21,659 nucleotides of DNA, from positions 1 through 21,659 of the forward strand of contig CAZFDT010000083.1 in assembly GCA_964518335.1 (NCBI GenBank), in the 5' to 3' direction. The position numbers and the translations under genes were made by a program. The stretch comes from CAZFDT01 sp964518335 (GTDB lineage Bacteria > Planctomycetota > Phycisphaerae > Phycisphaerales > Phycisphaeraceae). Positions 1 through 7,224 of this stretch are shown here, in pieces. The notes beneath the pieces are model-generated. The model was not told the DNA's origin. It made no database searches and worked only from the letters and a program-made list of their open reading frames with translations. The number at the start of each line of letters is the position of its first letter. Within the stretch, counting starts at the first letter, position 1.

Positions 1-633
<633 letters not shown>

Positions 634-666
634 AAACCCTCCCGTCCCCCCACGCGAGGGTTTTTT
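634..666 (+). terminator. Intrinsic terminator after the 16S rRNA
   Basis: AAACCCTC (634-641) pairs perfectly with GAGGGTTT (656-663) around a 14-nt C-rich loop, and the T run continues to 666. It lies about 250 nt beyond the 16S 3' end and would end the rRNA transcript before any other rRNA or tRNA gene. Confidence 0.75.
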
Positions 667-678
667 CATGCGCCCCTC

Positions 679-707
679 CCCCGCGTAGCGGCCGCGGCGC
701 AGCCGCC
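679..707 (+). repeat. REP-like palindrome 1, downstream of the RAYT gene
   Basis: The 29 bases are identical to 1406-1434. The core begins at 685 with GTAG, followed by CGGC and a GCGGC-GCA-GCCGC hairpin. A GTAG head plus an imperfect GC-rich hairpin is the known form of repetitive extragenic palindromes served by RAYT transposases. The element ends 8 bases before the RAYT stop codon. Confidence 0.7.
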
Positions 708-714
708 TCTTTCC

Positions 715-1332
715 TCACTGCCCAAACTCACACGGATCAACCGGCGTGAGCCAGCTGTAATACTGTCGGCCCAGTCCCGCCTTCTCGGGATTGGCCTGCA
801 CGTACTCGATCGCCCGCAGCACGTCGTCCACCGAATCAAGAAAAACCGACCACGCCTTGCGCGCCCACGGCGTCGGCAGCCGCCCACCCCGGTAAGCACG
901 CTCCGCAAACGGGTGCAGCCCGGCCTTCGACAAAAACATCGTCGCCCGCGCCTTGAGTTGCTCGGCCATCGTCTCCACATCCAGCCCGCCGCGCACAATC
1001 ACCATGTGCACGTGCTCGGGCAAAATCGCCAGCGCCAGCACCCGGCGGCCGTTCCTGCTGCAGTAGTCCTCAAACCCCTCCGCAATAGCGCCCATCTGCG
1101 GCGGCGAAAAGCGCACCGGCGGACGGACCAGTGCAGCAATGCCCCGGCGACGCACGTCGCGGTCGTGGTCAGCCCCCGCGACCGAACGCCGGGTGCGAAC
1201 CCTCGTTGCCGGCCCGGCCGCACGGTACAACGCGAAACTCCGCACAAACTCGGACCACGAGCCGCGCGGATCGTTCGGCAGCCAGAAACCGTACGCCGTC
1301 ATGACGAGGTGATAGGCCAGGACACGACGCAT
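715..1332 (-). CDS. REP-associated tyrosine transposase (Y1 / IS200-like HUH family)
   Basis: The 205-residue product resembles the RAYT branch of the IS200/IS605 Y1 transposases, single-strand DNA nucleases that act on short hairpins. Residues 8-27 (H-L-V-M-T, then G-F-W-L-P-N-D-P-R-G-S) form the usual N-terminal block. H107-V108-H109, in the ILPEHVHMV context, is the HUH metal site. Y177, in AIEYVQANPEKAGL, fits the catalytic tyrosine of the Y-x3-NP-x2-AGL block. I chose the start at 1332 because GGAG lies 6 nt upstream; an ATG at 1338 sits directly against that box. The gene is flanked by three REP-like palindromes, one just after the stop and an inverted pair upstream of the start, which is the classical arrangement. 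It appears intact. The substrate and present activity are inferred. Confidence 0.88.
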   Translation of the reverse strand: MRRVLAYHLVMTAYGFWLPNDPRGSWSEFVRSFALYRAAGPATRVRTRRSVAGADHDRDVRRRGIAALVRPPVRFSPPQMGAIAEGFEDYCSRNGRRVLALAILPEHVHMVIVRGGLDVETMAEQLKARATMFLSKAGLHPFAERAYRGGRLPTPWARKAWSVFLDSVDDVLRAIEYVQANPEKAGLGRQYYSWLTPVDPCEFGQ

Positions 1333-1359
1333 CGCCATCTCCGGAACAATCCCCACACA

Positions 1360-1382
1360 GGCGGCTTCGCCGCACCCGCTAC
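1360..1382 (-). repeat. REP-like palindrome 2 (inverted relative to 1 and 3)
   Basis: Read on the minus strand from 1382, it starts with GTAG and matches the other two 23-nt cores at 20 of 23 positions, with a GCGGC-GAA-GCCGC hairpin at the same place. It lies 28 bases upstream of the RAYT start and faces palindrome 3 head to head. Confidence 0.65.
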
Positions 1383-1411
1383 GCCATCCCCGCACCGTAC
1401 GCCATCCCCGC

Positions 1412-1434
1412 GTAGCGGCCGCGGCGCAGCCGCC
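1412..1434 (+). repeat. REP-like palindrome 3
   Basis: The 23-nt core (GTAG at 1412-1415 plus a GCGGC-GCA-GCCGC hairpin) is identical to 685-707, and the identity extends left to 1406. With 1360-1382 it makes a head-to-head pair like a BIME. The spacer holds a 14-bp direct repeat, TACGCCATCCCCGC, at 1380-1393 and 1398-1411. Confidence 0.7.
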
Positions 1435-1532
1435 CCCCGTGCCGATCGGGATCATATCCATCAAACCGCATCGTAGCCGCCCCCGCGCGATATACTCCGC
1501 CGTCCCCTTCCCCCTTTTTCGGGAGCCCGACC

Positions 1533-2288
1533 ATGACGCGAATCGTCCCGGCAGCGGCCACGATCACCTTGGCGATCCTCCTCGCCCCCGCCCTCCGCCA
1601 CACCCTCGCCGACGACATCGACACCCTCGCCAAGGCCCGCGCCCTCATCGATCAACTGCAGCGCGAAAACGCCGCCCTCCGCGCCCAGATCGCCATGCTG
1701 CAGAAAGAGCTGGCCGACGCGCGCCAGCCCCCGCCGCCGACCCAGACAATCGACCAACCTGCAGCGCCGCAGCTCGCTTCACCAGCCAAATCGCCCTCAA
1801 TCAAGCCCTTTTCGTCCGCGCTGGACCTGCTCAACACCCTCCCCCCCGACCTGCAACTCAAACCCAGCCAGACTTGGACTACCGATACTTGGCCGCTCGT
1901 TCGCAAATGGCTCGCCGGCTCCGCCGTCACATTTCCCTTCGATAGCCGCGAAATCATCGAGTCGATCAAAGTCGCGCCCAATTCTTCAGAGCGTCGTCGT
2001 GACCCCAACGCATCGCCATTTGTCATCACCGTCACTTTTGTTCCCCGCGAGATTCGGTATCAGGGTCAGCTCTTTCAACATCGTCTGGGTACGGCAACGA
2101 TCTACGCCAACGACGACCTGGCCCGACGCGCCGGAGTGGTCAAGCCCGGCGTCCCGGTGCGTGTGACAGGGAAAATTCACACCGTGAGCATGGACTCACT
2201 TGTCTTCAACAGCCCGGAGCATCTTTTCAGAAACATCACCATCTACCTCTCCGAGCGTCAGATCCATCTGCCGCAACTGACGCCGTAG
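1533..2288 (+). CDS. Predicted secreted coiled-coil protein, function unknown
   Basis: The 251-residue product has a signal peptide of about 26 residues (hydrophobic AAATITLAILLAPAL, likely cut after LADD or just before it). Residues about 30-65 follow, rich in Leu, Gln, Glu and Ala with heptad spacing, a probable coiled coil (AKARALIDQLQRENAALRA). A Pro/Gln linker spans about 66-95. The C-terminal 150 residues are compact and end in beta-rich segments (PVRVTGKIHTV, LVFNSPEHLFRNITIYL) that could be an OB-like fold, though this is only an impression. The start is supported by GGGAG at 1521-1525, 7 nt upstream of ATG. A TATACT hexamer at 1491-1496 could be a -10 box, but no good -35 is seen. 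Its last 53 bases overlap the end of the convergent minus-strand gene. I do not recognise the family. Confidence 0.75.
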   Translation: MTRIVPAAATITLAILLAPALRHTLADDIDTLAKARALIDQLQRENAALRAQIAMLQKELADARQPPPPTQTIDQPAAPQLASPAKSPSIKPFSSALDLLNTLPPDLQLKPSQTWTTDTWPLVRKWLAGSAVTFPFDSREIIESIKVAPNSSERRRDPNASPFVITVTFVPREIRYQGQLFQHRLGTATIYANDDLARRAGVVKPGVPVRVTGKIHTVSMDSLVFNSPEHLFRNITIYLSERQIHLPQLTP

Positions 2289-3555
2289 GTGGATGTTGGG
2301 CGCGGATAGGATCACTGCAGCGCCTCGCAGCCGCGGGCGCGAGGCCGCGGCGCGCTGCGCGGTGGCGGCGCAGGGCGGGCGGCTCGGTGAGGCCGCTGGT
2401 GGGCATCGCCAGCATTTCGGCGCAGGCGGCCAGGAGGATGTCGTTGGCGTGACGCCAGGCGATGGGTCGCACGGGCCGGGTGTGGGCCCAGGCTTGGCGG
2501 GCGGTGTGCTGGAGCTTGGCCAGGGCGCGGGCGCGGGCGGGGGCGTCGTCGGGCGGCAGGGCGTGCCAGGCGTCCCAGTCGTGGATGATCTGGATCAGCA
2601 GTTGGATGTGGAGGCGGCGGGCTTCGAGGTAGGCGAACCGCCGGGTGTAGCGGTTGATCCAGCGTTTGACGAGTCGGCCCAGGCGCATCTGGTCGAGTCG
2701 GGCCTGCTGCCTGCGGACGGCGGGCCATCGTCGCGCCAGGTCCACTGCAGCGCGGCGGGCGGTGTGGCGGGGCATGCGTTTGGACTTGGCCTCGCCGTAG
2801 CGCAGGCTCAGGCACGGGCGGCAGCGCGGGTGCGGGGACACGAGCAGCCCGTAGCGGTCCTCGAGCCGACGACGCCACGCCGAGGCCCGGCGACCGTCGC
2901 TCGGTTGCGGCTCGAGCTCCAGCCAGAGGCGGGCGACGGCGGCGTCGCGCAGCTCGGCGGGGGTGGCCTGGACCAGGAAGAGCATCTTGGCCTTGCCGCC
3001 GCAGTGCGGGCAGATGAGGTAGTGCTCGGCCAGGCGCTCGTGCAGCCGCCAGCGCTCGATCCGCACGCGCGACGCCCGGACATGGCTGGGGAACACGGGG
3101 GATTGGGCCAGTTCCAGCGGGGTGCGCTTGGTGCGGCAGGCGCCGCGGTTGGGGTTGGGCGTGAGCAGTCGTTCGTAGCTGTCCACGTCGCATCGCTGCT
3201 GCAGTTGACGGCGGCGCTCGGGCGAGGCGCTGGGGTCGTAGCGGCTGCGCATGGCGTTGCTCTTGCCGGTGCGCCAGTCGCCCGCCAGTCGTCGCGGCCG
3301 GCGGGTGCGGGCCACGGCGGCGACGTGGCCGCCGTCGATCGTGACCGTGGCCGCGGCCTCGCGCATGACCCACACGCCGCCGCGACGGACGCCCCGGCGG
3401 CGGGTGCGGGCGCTCGCCCACTGCCCGGGCGCGACCAGGCGGCGCAACTGGCTGGCACGCAGCTCGAAGCACGCCGAGCGATCGACGCGCCCGGCGCGGT
3501 TGACCCACGAGGGCGTGAGGTCCAGCGTGACCAGCAGGGGCGGCATCGGCGTCAT
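2236..3555 (-). CDS. Unknown protein with split zinc-ribbon cysteines
   Basis: The 439-residue basic protein contains two cysteine pairs, C182-P-H-C185 and C245-R-P-C248, the second followed by LSLRYGEAKS. Such a CxxC knuckle plus C-x-x-C-LxLRYG pattern is common in planctomycete and phage-like proteins of unknown role, as far as I recall. The region after 248 is very rich in Arg, Ala and Trp and probably helical, which would suit nucleic-acid binding. The start at 3555 has GGGAG about 7 nt upstream and lies 31 nt after the predicted transcription start of a strong candidate promoter. The last ~40 residues are low-complexity and overlap the upstream convergent gene by 53 bases, so the true stop may have been displaced by a frameshift. 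Function unknown; no enzyme motif seen. Confidence 0.7.
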   Translation of the reverse strand: MTPMPPLLVTLDLTPSWVNRAGRVDRSACFELRASQLRRLVAPGQWASARTRRRGVRRGGVWVMREAAATVTIDGGHVAAVARTRRPRRLAGDWRTGKSNAMRSRYDPSASPERRRQLQQRCDVDSYERLLTPNPNRGACRTKRTPLELAQSPVFPSHVRASRVRIERWRLHERLAEHYLICPHCGGKAKMLFLVQATPAELRDAAVARLWLELEPQPSDGRRASAWRRRLEDRYGLLVSPHPRCRPCLSLRYGEAKSKRMPRHTARRAAVDLARRWPAVRRQQARLDQMRLGRLVKRWINRYTRRFAYLEARRLHIQLLIQIIHDWDAWHALPPDDAPARARALAKLQHTARQAWAHTRPVRPIAWRHANDILLAACAEMLAMPTSGLTEPPALRRHRAARRGLAPAAARRCSDPIRAQHPPTASVAADGSDARRGRW

Positions 3556-3588
3556 GGCGGGACTCCCGGGGCGAGGGGACGGCAATCG

Positions 3589-3607
3589 ACAAATGATAGG
3601 TATTTGT
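3589..3607. promoter_or_regulatory. Inverted repeat over the -10 box, possible operator
   Basis: ACAAAT (3589-3594) and ATTTGT (3602-3607) form a perfect 6-bp inverted repeat with a 7-nt spacer, in an A/T-rich island within very GC-rich DNA. It overlaps the minus-strand -10 box and would be placed to repress that promoter. Binding is inferred only from the position. Confidence 0.35.
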
Positions 3608-3621
3608 TCGGCATCGGTCAA
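3593..3621 (-). promoter_or_regulatory. Promoter for the zinc-ribbon gene
   Basis: On the minus strand TTGACC (3621-3616) and TATCAT (3598-3593) are separated by 17 nt. Each hexamer differs from the sigma-70 consensus at one position. Transcription would start near 3586, about 31 nt before the ATG at 3555. Confidence 0.6.
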
Positions 3622-3634
3622 GTCGCGCCCGGTT

Positions 3635-3663
3635 TTGTCAGCGTCGCGGCCCGCTGCTACCTT
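3635..3663 (+). promoter_or_regulatory. Candidate fabI promoter
   Basis: TTGTCA (3635-3640), 17-nt spacer, TACCTT (3658-3663). The -35 box is good and the -10 is moderate. The start would be near 3670, giving a leader of about 33 nt with GGAG at 3691-3694. Confidence 0.45.
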
Positions 3664-3702
3664 CTGCGGCTTGTTCACCCACCCCGGCACGGAGTGCAAC
3701 CC

Positions 3703-4494
3703 ATGGGCTTACTCGACGGCAAGAAGGGCATCGTCTTCGGCATCGCCAACGAACGCAGCTACGCCTGGTTCATCGCCAAGCGGCTCATCGAGCAGGGTGC
3801 GACGCTGGCGTTCACCTACCTGCCCATCGGCAAGATGGAGCATCGCGTGGGCAAGGCCGTCGAGGCCCTGGGCGTGACCAATCCCTGGCTGCAGCCGTGC
3901 GACGCCAACAGCGACGAGAGCCTCGACGCGGTGTTCAAGAAACTCGGCGAGGACTGGGGCACGATCGACTCGGTCGTGCATTCGATCGCGTTCGCCGACC
4001 GCGACTACCTCAAGCCCGACATGTTCCACAAGACCCCCCGGCAGACCTACCTGTCGGCGATCGACACGTCCGCCTACACGCTGCTGGCGATGGCGCAGCG
4101 GGCGATGCCTTTGATGCCCCCGGAAAAGGGCGGGGCCATCGTCAGCCTGACCTACTTCGGCGGGGAGAAGGTCGTGCCGGGCTACAACGTCATGGGCATC
4201 GCCAAGGCGTGCCTCGAACACACCACGCGCTATCTGGCCTATGAGCTAGGAGATAAAGGCCGCAACATCCGCGTGAACACGATCAGCGCCGGCCCGTTCA
4301 AGACCCTCGCCGGGGCAGGCGTCGGCGGCATGGACGAGATGATCGCCCACCAGGAAAAGAAGGCCAGTCTCAAGCGCGCCAACACCGGCGACGAAGTGGG
4401 CGACACCGCCGTGTACCTGCTCAGCGATCTGTCGTCAGGCGTCACCGGCGAGACGATCCACGTGGATTGCGGGTTCAGCATCGTGGGGCTTTGA
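3703..4494 (+). CDS. fabI: Enoyl-[acyl-carrier-protein] reductase (NADH), FabI type
   Basis: FabI reduces trans-2-enoyl-ACP to acyl-ACP with NADH, the last step of each cycle of type II fatty-acid elongation in the cytoplasm. The 263-residue product has the usual family length. The cofactor loop G13-I-A-N-E-R-S19 follows the first beta strand. The FabI active site is Y161-x6-K168 (YNVMGIAK), with the additional aromatic Y151 in LTYFGGEK, the Tyr-Phe pattern that separates FabI from other short-chain dehydrogenases. The loop ISAGPFKTLA and the C-terminal GETIHVDCGFSIVG close the Rossmann fold. The start has GGAG 8 nt upstream. It stands alone, divergent from the zinc-ribbon gene, with no other fab genes nearby. 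The YFGGE loop is the region that triclosan-type inhibitors contact in known FabI proteins. Confidence 0.96.
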   Translation: MGLLDGKKGIVFGIANERSYAWFIAKRLIEQGATLAFTYLPIGKMEHRVGKAVEALGVTNPWLQPCDANSDESLDAVFKKLGEDWGTIDSVVHSIAFADRDYLKPDMFHKTPRQTYLSAIDTSAYTLLAMAQRAMPLMPPEKGGAIVSLTYFGGEKVVPGYNVMGIAKACLEHTTRYLAYELGDKGRNIRVNTISAGPFKTLAGAGVGGMDEMIAHQEKKASLKRANTGDEVGDTAVYLLSDLSSGVTGETIHVDCGFSIVGL

Positions 4495-4499
4495 AGGTA

Positions 4500-4612
4500 A
4501 ACGCTAAAACGCCGCAACGCTAGAACGCTAGAACCCGGAGAGCTTCGATCTGCGGTATCATGCCGTTGCCGCGTCTGGTTCCTGCGTTTTAGCGTTCCTG
4601 CGTTTTAGCGTT
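4500..4612. repeat. Octamer-periodic inverted repeat (AACGCTAA family), copy A
   Basis: AACGCTAAAACGC at 4500-4512 continues with 8-nt periodicity (AACGCTAG units) to about 4536. Its exact reverse complement GCGTTTTAGCGTT occurs twice in tandem, at 4584-4596 and 4600-4612. The element fills the whole gap between fabI and the next gene, starting 5 nt after the fabI stop. The same 13-mer recurs at 12486-12498. It could form a hairpin and act as a weak terminator, but there is no T tract. Confidence 0.6.
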
Positions 4613-4620
4613 CTCCTCCC

Positions 4621-5859
4621 ATGCCCATCCGATTTCGCTGCCAATCGTGCAAGGCTCGTATCAAGGTTCCCGACGGGACTGAGGGTAAGAAGGTCAAGTG
4701 CCCGCGTTGCGCGGGGACGCAGCGCGTGCCCAGTGTGTCGTCGTTGAGCGATACGGCCCAGATGATGCGCCCGGACGTGCCGGTGGCCAAACCCAAATCC
4801 CCCCCGGAAGTTATGCCTCCCCCTGCGGAAGCGGACGATCCGCTGGCGGCGTTGGCGGCGGCGGCCGATCCGGGGGCTGATCCGGGGGCTGATCCGGGGG
4901 TTACGCCTGCGCCGGAGCCTGTGCCCGACCCGGAGCCGGAGGCTGCGCCGGAGCCTGTTGCAGTGGCACCGTCGCCGCCGGTCGATGACGAGGACCCGCT
5001 GGCGATGCTGGCGGCCATGGCGCAGGAGCAGGACGCACCGCCGGGGTCGGCGTCGCTGTTCGAGGCGGCGCCGCCGCCGCAACTGATTGAGCCGTCGCTG
5101 GCGCAGGAGCCCGAGCCGACGCTCGACGAGCGCGAGGCGTCGGCGGTGGGCGTGGCGACAGCGGATGTGGAGGCCCGGCTGGGTCAGGCGTCGCCGCCGC
5201 CGGTCGTGCCGACGCAGGACGACGCGACGCCCCCGGCGGAGGACGATGCGGCCGATCCGCTGGCGGCGCTGGCGTCGGCGGCAGGTGCGGGTGCGGAGCC
5301 TGAGCCTGAGCCTGAACCTGAGCCGGAGGTGCTGCCCGAGCCGCCGAAGGTGGCGTTGCCGCCGTCGTCGCCTGTGGAGCGGAGCGATCCGTTGACTGCT
5401 GCAGTGGCCGCGAGCGTGGCGCGGCCGCGGGGTCCGTCGCAGGCTGGGCCGCGGGTGTCGCCCAAGGGTGCGCCGTCGCCGCCGCGGAAGATTCCGCTGT
5501 CGAGCGGGCCGGCGTCGCCGGCGAGGCCCAAGCCGCAGCCGCAGCCGGCGGCGGTGGCGCCGTCGCCGTCCCGGGCCGTGGCGATGGACGAGTTGGAGGG
5601 GCCCGCGCCGCCGCTGCCGCGGGCCAGGCGAGAGGCCCCGCCGGCGATGACGCTGCTGTGGGCCGTGGCGTGGGTGCTGCGGGTCCTGGCGTTTTTCATG
5701 GTCGGCGGGGCGGTGAAGCTGTCGCTGATGGCGCGGCATCACGACTGGGACACCTTGGCCAGCGCGGCGGTGCTGCTGGCGGGCGTGTGCCTGGCTGCAG
5801 TGACCTGGGCCGCCGCCGAGATCGCCGCGGGCGTGCGTGCCCTGGCCCGGTCGAAGTAG
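4621..5859 (+). CDS. Zinc-ribbon protein with long disordered linker and C-terminal membrane anchor
   Basis: The 412-residue product has three parts. Residues 1-35 form a small treble-clef-like zinc ribbon, C7-x2-C10 and C27-x2-C30, with the KVPDGTEGKKVKCPRC wording common in planctomycete proteins. Residues 40-335 are Pro/Ala/Glu-rich and almost surely disordered; they carry repeated short motifs DPLAALA (73), DPLAMLA (125), DPLAALA (212) and DPLTAAV (about 259), plus perfect GADPG and EPEP repeats. Residues about 340-405 hold two transmembrane helices (MTLLWAVAWVLRVLAFFMVGG and LASAAVLLAGVCLAAVTWAAA). The ribbon would face the cytoplasm if both ends are inside. No Shine-Dalgarno is seen before the ATG, only CTCCTCCC. 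Function unknown; the DPL repeats look like docking motifs, an inference. It converges on queG with 7 bases between stops. Confidence 0.8.
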   Translation: MPIRFRCQSCKARIKVPDGTEGKKVKCPRCAGTQRVPSVSSLSDTAQMMRPDVPVAKPKSPPEVMPPPAEADDPLAALAAAADPGADPGADPGVTPAPEPVPDPEPEAAPEPVAVAPSPPVDDEDPLAMLAAMAQEQDAPPGSASLFEAAPPPQLIEPSLAQEPEPTLDEREASAVGVATADVEARLGQASPPPVVPTQDDATPPAEDDAADPLAALASAAGAGAEPEPEPEPEPEVLPEPPKVALPPSSPVERSDPLTAAVAASVARPRGPSQAGPRVSPKGAPSPPRKIPLSSGPASPARPKPQPQPAAVAPSPSRAVAMDELEGPAPPLPRARREAPPAMTLLWAVAWVLRVLAFFMVGGAVKLSLMARHHDWDTLASAAVLLAGVCLAAVTWAAAEIAAGVRALARSK

Positions 5860-5866
5860 CCACGAG

Positions 5867-6961
5867 TCAACGGCGTTGCGCGTGGGCGAGCACTTGCTCG
5901 GCCGTCAGCCGCACCAGGGGCGATTCGCGCTCGTCGGCGGCGAGGGCCTCGATGCGCGCCCGCAGCGCCGCGTCGTCGTGCCGCGCCAGGTGATTGCCCG
6001 CGGCGATGAGGGCGTTGCGCTTGATCTGATCGAGCTTAACGCGCTTGAGGGCCGAGCGCGTGAAGGCGTGGCGGCGGCCGGGCTCGGTCCACTGCAGCAC
6101 GTCGAGGAGGGCGAGGGCGGGGCCGTGGGGCGGGGCGTGGGCCTCGCTAAACCGCAAGCGGCTATGCGACCCTGATCCCTGATCCCTGACCCCTGACCCC
6201 TGATTGAACGGGCACACCTCCTGGCACACGTCGCAGCCGGCGATCCAGTCGCCCATGGCCTCGTGCAGCGTCGGGTCGATCTGACCCTTGTGCTCGATGG
6301 TGAGATAACTGATGCAGCGCGTCGGGTCCATGCGATAGCCGGCGGGGTCGATGCACTGCGTGGGGCAGGCGTCAATGCATCGCGTACACGTGCCGCAGCC
6401 GATGTCTGGGCCCAGCGGCGGGGTGGTCTGCAGCGGCAGCGTGGTGACGATCTCGCCCAGCAGCAGCCACGAGCCCAGGTGCGGGTGGAGCAGCAGCGTG
6501 TGCTTGCCGACCCATCCCAGCCCGGCGGCCTGGGCGTGCGGCCGCTCCATGATCGGGGCGGTATCGACGCCCGAGCGGAACGTGTGCTGGGGCCACTTGA
6601 CGCGCAACTCGTCGGCCACGGCGTGCAGGCGCTTTTTCATCGTGCGGTGGTAGTCGTCCTGCTGAGCATAGCGGGCGATGCGGCCGTGGGTGTGGGGTGT
6701 GGGGTCTGGGGTGTGGGGTCTGGGGCCGTAGGTGTCCGCGACGCAGATGATCGACTTGGCGCCGGGCACCAACTTCCGGGGGTCGAGGCGTTCTTCGACA
6801 TGATCGCCCATGAACGCCATGTCGCCCTGTTGCCCCGATGCGAGCCATGCCCGGAAGTAGTCCGCGTGTGCGACGGGCTCCGCGGGTGCGATGCCCACTA
6901 GCGCAAAGCCTTGCTCCATCGCAAGGCGCTCGACCAGCTCTGCTCGTGGTGCAGTCATCAT
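5867..6961 (-). CDS. queG: Epoxyqueuosine reductase QueG
   Basis: QueG is a cobalamin and 4Fe-4S enzyme that reduces epoxyqueuosine to queuosine in tRNA wobble positions. The 364-residue product shows the conserved VDTAPIMERPHAQAAGLGWVGKHT block with the catalytic Asp, a first cluster set C189-x2-C192-x2-C195-x3-C199-P and a second C243-x2-C246-x3-C250-P. The tail after about 310 (ALKRVKLDQIKRNALIAAGNH) is the HEAT-like tRNA-contacting repeat. I placed the start at the first of two adjacent ATGs (6961 and 6958) because homology begins there; no clear Shine-Dalgarno is visible. Two loops are made of heptanucleotide repeat DNA: about residues 79-91 (PRPHTPDPTPHT) and about 254-265 (GSGVRDQGSGSH). 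Both fall in positions that are variable loops in the family, and the frame is intact. Confidence 0.94.
   Translation of the reverse strand: MMTAPRAELVERLAMEQGFALVGIAPAEPVAHADYFRAWLASGQQGDMAFMGDHVEERLDPRKLVPGAKSIICVADTYGPRPHTPDPTPHTHGRIARYAQQDDYHRTMKKRLHAVADELRVKWPQHTFRSGVDTAPIMERPHAQAAGLGWVGKHTLLLHPHLGSWLLLGEIVTTLPLQTTPPLGPDIGCGTCTRCIDACPTQCIDPAGYRMDPTRCISYLTIEHKGQIDPTLHEAMGDWIAGCDVCQEVCPFNQGSGVRDQGSGSHSRLRFSEAHAPPHGPALALLDVLQWTEPGRRHAFTRSALKRVKLDQIKRNALIAAGNHLARHDDAALRARIEALAADERESPLVRLTAEQVLAHAQRR
6171..6205. repeat. Heptanucleotide tandem repeat in queG, array 1
   Basis: Five consecutive 7-nt units: CCTGATC twice, CCTGACC twice, then CCTGATT. It encodes the Gly/Ser/Asp/Gln stretch just after the second 4Fe-4S motif of QueG. 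Gain or loss of one unit would shift the reading frame. Confidence 0.9.
6690..6724. repeat. Heptanucleotide tandem repeat in queG, array 2
   Basis: Five consecutive 7-nt units of the form GTGTGGG or GTCTGGG, in order G, G, C, G, C at the variable third base. It encodes a Pro/His/Thr loop before GRIARYAQQDDYH in QueG. It has the same unit length and the same copy number as the array at 6171-6205, but a different unit. Confidence 0.9.
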
Positions 6962-7013
6962 CAGGGGCGATTCTAGGGTCTGCCCATTTTCCCGTAGGGC
7001 ACTGATCGAGAGA

Positions 7014-7092
7014 GTAGGGTGGGCCGAATCTTCGAGGCCCACCACGCCACGTACGCCCAACGGTGGGCCTCGAAGACTCGGCACCACCCTAC
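7014..7092. repeat. Nested palindromic element between queG and nuoD
   Basis: Left arm 7014-7043 begins GTAGGGTGGGCCGAATCTTC, and right arm 7062-7092 is its near-perfect reverse complement ending in CACCACCCTAC. The left arm contains its own palindrome, GGTGGGCC/GGCCCACC, so the DNA can fold as one long stem or as a cruciform. Further out, GGGTCTGCCCA (about 6977-6987) and TGGGCAGACCC (about 7114-7124) extend the symmetry. No protein is encoded. The GTAGGGTGGGC wording is seen in dispersed repeats of other bacteria. Confidence 0.7.
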
Positions 7093-7151
7093 GAAATGCG
7101 ACCCCCGGATTTTTGGGCAGACCCGCGATTCTACGCGGACGCCGCGCGATT

Positions 7152-7179
7152 TTGCCCATTCTTCCGGGGGCACTACAAT
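7152..7179 (+). promoter_or_regulatory. Candidate nuoD promoter
   Basis: TTGCCC (7152-7157), 16-nt spacer, TACAAT (7174-7179). The -10 differs from consensus at one base. The start would be near 7186, giving a leader of about 39 nt. A degenerate direct copy of this stretch (TGCCCATTTTCCCGTAGGGC) lies at about 6981-7000. Confidence 0.5.
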
Positions 7180-7224
7180 TCGCCGCTGCCTCACTTCCGG
7201 GGCGAAGGGGAAGTGTCCAACGAT

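Noticed and set aside
2293..3702. Long open plus-strand frame running into fabI, which would make a 733-residue fusion
   Set aside because: The part before 3703 is Gly/Ala-rich without motifs, antisense to the zinc-ribbon gene; FabI has normal length and a Shine-Dalgarno at its own ATG.
6171..6205. Repeat array considered as CRISPR
   Set aside because: Units are 7 nt and contiguous, without spacers, and lie in a coding frame.
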